Of a stretch of 64,000 nt of DNA, positions 59,836-64,000 are shown in pieces. The position numbers were made by a program, and so were the translations under genes. Source of the DNA: Halichondria panicea (Eukaryota > Porifera > Demospongiae > Suberitida > Halichondriidae); the NCBI RefSeq assembly GCF_963675165.1, contig NC_087377.1:3006978-3070977 (forward strand). Direction: 5' to 3'. Within the stretch, counting starts at the first letter, position 1; each line of letters opens with the position of its first letter. Below the pieces are notes generated by a model. The model saw only the letters and a program-made list of their open reading frames with translations, searched no databases and was not told the origin of the DNA.

Positions 59836-60260
59836 AGCCTCGATTCCAGGCCGCACTTCACTCAGGGAAGTGGGCCTGGTATCGACTGCTTGCACGTGCG
59901 CTAATATCCCCCCGGTATATCTGGGGGCTTTGGATAACATCGTATATGCTCAGTAAAACTATGACGTCACAACGAACGGAAGTGGATTGAAGGAAATAGA
60001 TAGAAGTTCAATTGAAGGTTTCTAGCCCATCGGATATAGCATTCTCTGATAGCTACCATTAGCCTGCTATATGTTAACAAAAGACTCAAAGCCTGCAACG
60101 TACAGTGTGGATGACGATCGTCTGAACGGAGTGAAAGCTGACAAGAGCCTATATGGACAGGCCACGCCCATTTAACACTAACTTTGGTGAAAGTCTTCTA
60201 TACTACTGCTATACTGATTCTATCAGAAGAAAATAGCTGTACAACAAACCTACACAGGTC
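59836..60260 (+). repeat. Family-9 dispersed repeat, copy 2, with TAGCCTCG hairpin at its head
   Basis: TAGCCTCGATTCCAGGCCGC...GGCCTGGTATCGA leads into the body shared with 49650-50040. Downstream, 60257-60420 keeps an open frame with a basic stretch (TTKKRGNKKSDKSI) that I cannot identify. Confidence 0.65.
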
Positions 60261-60783
60261 TGTCTCTATCCGACTAGAAAAACATTTGCAATGTGAAAAA
60301 TTGCTAGGATTGGCCAGGGGAACCACAAAAAAGCGTGGGAACAAGAAATCAGACAAGAGCATAACACAACCTACCGTTTCTTCTGTAGGGGGATATGCTG
60401 ACAGTCACATAGTAATTATGTAAGGACAATAACTAAACAATAAAACCCCCAAAGTTGGAGTTGCAAAACGCTTGTATGTCCATGCAGCAATTATTTCTGC
60501 TGAGTCACTTGTGCACAGCTCAGTAAATGAAGCAAAATGCCACACCCTCTTTCTGTATTTCTCTGGCCGGGGATTTCCCCTACTAATTAGCTATAATTAT
60601 TTGAGTGGGTGTTGAATTGGCCGCCCTCTTGTTTAATCATGCAGTACCAGCAAAATGTACAAAACTGTAAAAACGCAAACAAATCTACCTGTGAAAAGAA
60701 TTATGTCACCTTAAGGTACATTATACACAATAGCACATTAATGGTGGTGACCTAGGTAACGTGTTTGATGACTAGTCTAGTAA

Positions 60784-60855
60784 CTACATCAGTAGTGAGC
60801 AGCTCTTGAAATCCTCGAGCTCTTTGAGAGGCATCCAGTTTAGCCCCTCATACCT
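60784..60855 (-). CDS. Possible terminal exon, unassigned
   Basis: A good acceptor (TTTTCCCACTGCAG) is followed by a frame encoding YEGLNWMPLKELEDFKSC and SLLM, then TAG at 60784. It could be the last exon of the kinase gene to its right, but its phase (2) does not match the exon at 61884-61779. Unrecognised. Confidence 0.35.
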   Translation of the reverse strand, partial: RYEGLNWMPLKELEDFKSCSLLM

Positions 60856-61027
60856 GCAGTGGGAAAACAAGAGTATCAAGTGGAATATTATACTCCTGTG
60901 TGTGTGTGTGTGTGTGTGTGGGCATATGTGTGTGTGTGTGTGGGTGGTATGTGTGGGTGTGAGTGTGTGGATAAAAATATAAGGTGTTACTAGCTCAAAC
61001 GGAATGCTCACTTAAATATACAGTCGA

Positions 61028-61418
61028 CCTCAAAGTCTCCATAGCATGTGTTTGGACTTGTGTTAGCAGGCCACCCTCTATAATACAGCCAGGTTAATGG
61101 GCCTCAAAGTCTCCATAGCATGTGTTTGGACCTGTGTTAGCAGACCACCCTCTATAATACAGCCAGGTTAATGGGCCTCAAAGTCTCCATAGCATGTGTT
61201 TGGACCTGTGTTAGCAGGCCACCCTCTATAATACAGCCAGGTTAATGGGCCTCAAAGTCTCCATAGCATGTGTTTGGACCTGTGTTAGCAGACCACCCTC
61301 TATAATACAGCCAGGTTAATGGGCCTCAAAGTCTCCATAGCATGTGTTTGGACCTGTGTTAGCAGACCACCCTCTATAATACAGCCAGGTTAATGGACCT
61401 CAAAGTCTCCATAGCATG
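61028..61418 (+). repeat. 74-bp tandem repeat, about 5.3 copies
   Basis: Unit starts CCTCAAAGTCTCCATAGCAT and ends CAGCCAGGTTAATGG; copies begin at 61028, 61102, 61176 and so on, nearly identical (GACC/GGCC alternation). Probably within an intron of the kinase gene. Confidence 0.95.
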
Positions 61419-61778
61419 TTTATTACAGGTGCACTATAACTACAGTGTACACAGTGGGACCACAATAGACTCCGTTTGTCTAATTTGGCCGGAAGATAGG
61501 ACTTAATTTATGCTGTATATAAAATTATGGTACAAGTATGCCAGGGACTAACTTGTACATGGAAAATGGCATATCGGATAGAAGCGCTTTTTAACAATTA
61601 AGGGTATATGAAATTTTTTATTTCAGGAAAGCATGACGACGTTATGACAAAATTATTAATGATCCTAGTAGCGTGCAGTCATCCATGTGCTCATGTGAAC
61701 AGTATGAAACACTGACTCTGACCACGACCATACTAACACTGAGGGTTCTGCACTTTAGTGCTCTAGTAATGTACTCAC

Positions 61779-62257
61779 ACAGACATTAGTGACATGGTTG
61801 GTGGTTCCTGTGATCCTGGACACCACCTCACACACTTGCCAAATACTGGGACACAGCTCAGGGTCAGAGGTCAACAGATGATGCCTACAAAGGGGACAAT
61901 AATAATATACGTATCATTATAATAATAGAGCAATACACTTGAGGCTGGCAGAATATCATATAGCTAGTGTGTGTTCTCAAAGATAGCTCTGAAAACAGGT
62001 TCATTTCACAAAGAAAAAACTCACTATCAATAGTCTTTATAATTATAGGCTTAAAGTTAACATAATTATGCGTAAACCTGGCTACATTTCACTAGGGTGT
62101 GTGTGTGTGGGTGTGGTCTCACCTCTCAAGTTGTGCAGGTTTTGTGTGTAGGGAGAGTCCTCAGGAATGCTGTACTGAGCACTGACTATGGCTAGAGGGT
62201 TGTCACCAAATGGAGTATCCATGAAGCACAGCTTGAACAGTATAGTACGCCCAGTTC
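61779..62257 (-). CDS. NAK-family protein kinase (AAK1/BMP2K/GAK-like), two C-lobe exons
   Basis: Exon 62257-62123 encodes TGRTILFKLCFMDTPFGD then PLAIVSAQYSIPEDSPYTQ and NLHNL. Exon 61884-61779 encodes HHLLTSDPELCPSIWQVCEV and VSRITGTTNHVTNVC. Together they match the end of the kinase domain of NAK-family enzymes: an LCxxxxPFG helix, a (Y/F)xIP strand, a Y(S/T)Q turn and the DP...RP...QV stretch. These Ser/Thr kinases phosphorylate clathrin adaptor subunits. The usual Arg of the RP pair is replaced (LCP). Canonical splicing of the two exons leaves a one-base phase conflict at a spot where the family alignment needs just one residue. The P-loop, HRD and DFG lie to the right, outside the window or unrecognised. 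Confidence 0.7.
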
Positions 62258-62461
62258 CTGTGTGTGGGCGGGTGTGTGATGTGTGAGGGTGTGATGATAT
62301 GGGTATTATTAGATTCGTCTCTTTGAGAGCTTTCGAATGAGTACCACTATACAAACGTGTTTATACTTAACATGGTTCAATGAAATTGGTTAAGTGCATA
62401 CCACCACTCACTCCACAGACTTGATGACTAGACAGCCCACATTCACTACAATTGAAATGCA

Positions 62462-63215
62462 AACCTTATTAGTCCACCACGTATAGCTACAGTGCACACA
62501 GTGGGGACCACACTATAAGCTCTGTACACTAGCTATAGTGCACACAGTGGGATCACATATAAAAAGCAATTTATGGACATTTTGCCAGGTGGTCAGAGGT
62601 GTCACATTCCACCTTTTCACAGTAAACAAAGCAAAGATCCTCCACTTTTTCTATATTGAGCTTTGGGAGGGAAAGTACAATTATCAGTAATCACAACATT
62701 CGAAATGTAAACCTTATTAGTCCACCACGTATAGCTACTGTGCACACAGTGGGACCACACTATAAGCTCTGTACACTAGCTATAGTGCACACAGTGGGAC
62801 CACACTATAGGCTCTGTACACTAGCTATAGTGCACACAGTGGGACCACACTATAAGCTCTGTACACTAGCTATAGTGTACACAGTGGGACCACACTATAG
62901 GCTCTGTACACTAGCTACAGTGGGACCACACTATAGGCTCTGTACACTAGCTACAGTTCACACAGTGGGACCACACTATAAGCTCTGTACACTAGCTATA
63001 GTGCACACGTGGGACCACACTATAGGCTCTGTACACTAGCTACAGTGTACACAGTGGGACCACACTATAGGCTCTGTACACTAGCTACAGTGCACACAGT
63101 GGGACGACACTATAGGCTCTGTACACTAGCTACAGTGCACACAGTGGGACCACACTATAGGCTCTGTACACTAGCTACAGTGCACACAGTGGGACCACAC
63201 ATAAAGAGCAATTTA
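62462..63215 (+). repeat. 45-bp tandem repeat (CTCTGTACACTAGCTATAGT)
   Basis: About a dozen units of TGCACACAGTGGGACCACAC plus TATAGGCTCTGTACACTAGC, main block 62735-63195, with an outlying block at 62480-62560. TATAGT/TACAGT variants alternate. The open frames across it are repeat artefacts. Confidence 0.95.
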
Positions 63216-64000
63216 TGGAAATTTCGCCCCTTTCAGCCTTGTTTCTCAGTAAACATAATCATTGCTCAGATCCTCCCCCTTTTCAGAGAGGTGTCACATT
63301 CCGCCCCTTTCACAGTAAACAAAGCAAAGATCCTCCCCTTTTTCTATATTGAATGTGGAATGCTTTGGGAAAGTACAATTATCAGTAATTAGCTACAATA
63401 AGCTGTCAAGCTATTTGGTAGAATGTCATTGAAAGGTCATAATTAGTGAAAGGTCCGACCTCCGATAGTACTACCACATGTCCATACATGCATGGATAAA
63501 TAATTATACCATACTGTGTAGTTTAAAATACTATGATATTGAAAAAAAAGTGAAATCTCTGAGCCCATGCAAACTCAGCTAGCGTATGGTTGCTCAATAT
63601 TGACCTCCCTCCACCAATAAGGTCTAACACATGGGCTAGTCTCGCGAGCAGACGTGGGAGGGAGGGAACGTCTGGTCACTATTGCAGCAATTCCGTGGAC
63701 CCCTGCCAGAATGTTGGCAGTGCCAATCAGATTTGTCCACGTCATAGTGGGCGGTAACACCCCGTATATTTTCCTATTATAGAACGTGAAAAGAAGGATT
63801 ATTGACTCTAGCAAAGGCTAATTTTAGTATTGAACTATACCTGGCTGTGAAGGAACTTGGTTACAAGGAGCTCACACCAAGCAAGAGCTAGCTATAGCTG
63901 CGAATGAAAATATTTGTCTACATGTGAATTAACAAATATCTTGCACGTGACTACATTCCTCAGTGCCATGGAATTGCTGCAGTAGATACCAAACGTTCCC
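63216..64000. other. Gene-free right end
   Basis: 63290-63390 duplicates 62592-62690 (GAGGTGTCACATTCC, CAGTAAACAAAGCAAAGATC). 63420-63470 resembles 27593-27650 (AGGTCATAATTAGTGAAAG). No exon supported. Confidence 0.5.

Noticed and set aside
62412-62445. 34-base candidate kinase exon upstream of 62257
   Set aside because: Borders look like AG...GTGAGT, but the only phase that joins to the next exon starts with TGA.
62656-63392. Two 127-codon frames with HTVGPHYRLCTLA repeats
   Set aside because: Products of a 45-bp tandem repeat, which is divisible by three; no similarity to any domain.

Overview
The window looks like a piece of a sponge nuclear genome, most likely a demosponge. The basis is AT-rich sequence, spliced genes with very short introns (several of about 55 bp) beside a few long ones, and large proteins combining Death, CARD and Roc-COR GTPase modules. 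I also recall the Death-associated 'sponge module' and the short inverted-repeat elements from sponge genomes; that recollection is unchecked. No tRNA, rRNA, CRISPR array or prokaryotic operon is visible.

Left part (1-19655, minus strand). Copy A, a Roc-COR-type GTPase gene cut by the left edge, occupies 1-2177. Next comes one very large gene, here called CB. It reads Death - linker - sponge module - linker - Roc - COR - Death - CARD - Death over ten exons from 19655 to 5938. Every junction in that model keeps phase and the total is 2,366 codons plus stop. Its 4-kb intron holds a broken RecQ-type helicase relic and nested short elements.

Middle part (19656-27975) has no gene I can support. 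It holds inverted-repeat elements, a degenerate satellite and hairpins.

27976-37673: copy D, a close paralogue of copy A with exons Roc-COR, Ig-like and Death, again on the minus strand. It was an intact gene until a 6,083-bp CACTA-class transposon (31061-37143) landed in its first visible exon. The transposon is bounded by CACTG...CAGTG, has a 2-bp CT target duplication and is itself intact. It carries a three-exon, 832-residue transposase-like gene and a divergent six-exon, 504-residue SAM-domain gene. The two share an upstream region containing telomere-like CCCTAA repeats. Copy A supplies the unoccupied site.

37674-46447: a foldback pair built from a GGAAGTGCATTC minisatellite, then a second CACTA-like element (42949-46070). 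The latter has elaborate inverted ends of about 560 bp and decayed genes, one of them a Ulp1-type cysteine protease.

46448-58265: an ankyrin-repeat gene (minus strand, four clear exons and a probable tiny first exon), with introns full of mobile elements. 58266-64000: repeats plus two exons from the C-terminal kinase lobe of a NAK-family (AAK1/BMP2K/GAK-like) protein kinase, minus strand, with the rest outside the window.

Taken together, the left two thirds is a tandem cluster of death-fold GTPase genes of the kind proposed to act in innate sensing or cell death. Transposons are actively remodelling it. Functions are inferred from domains only.
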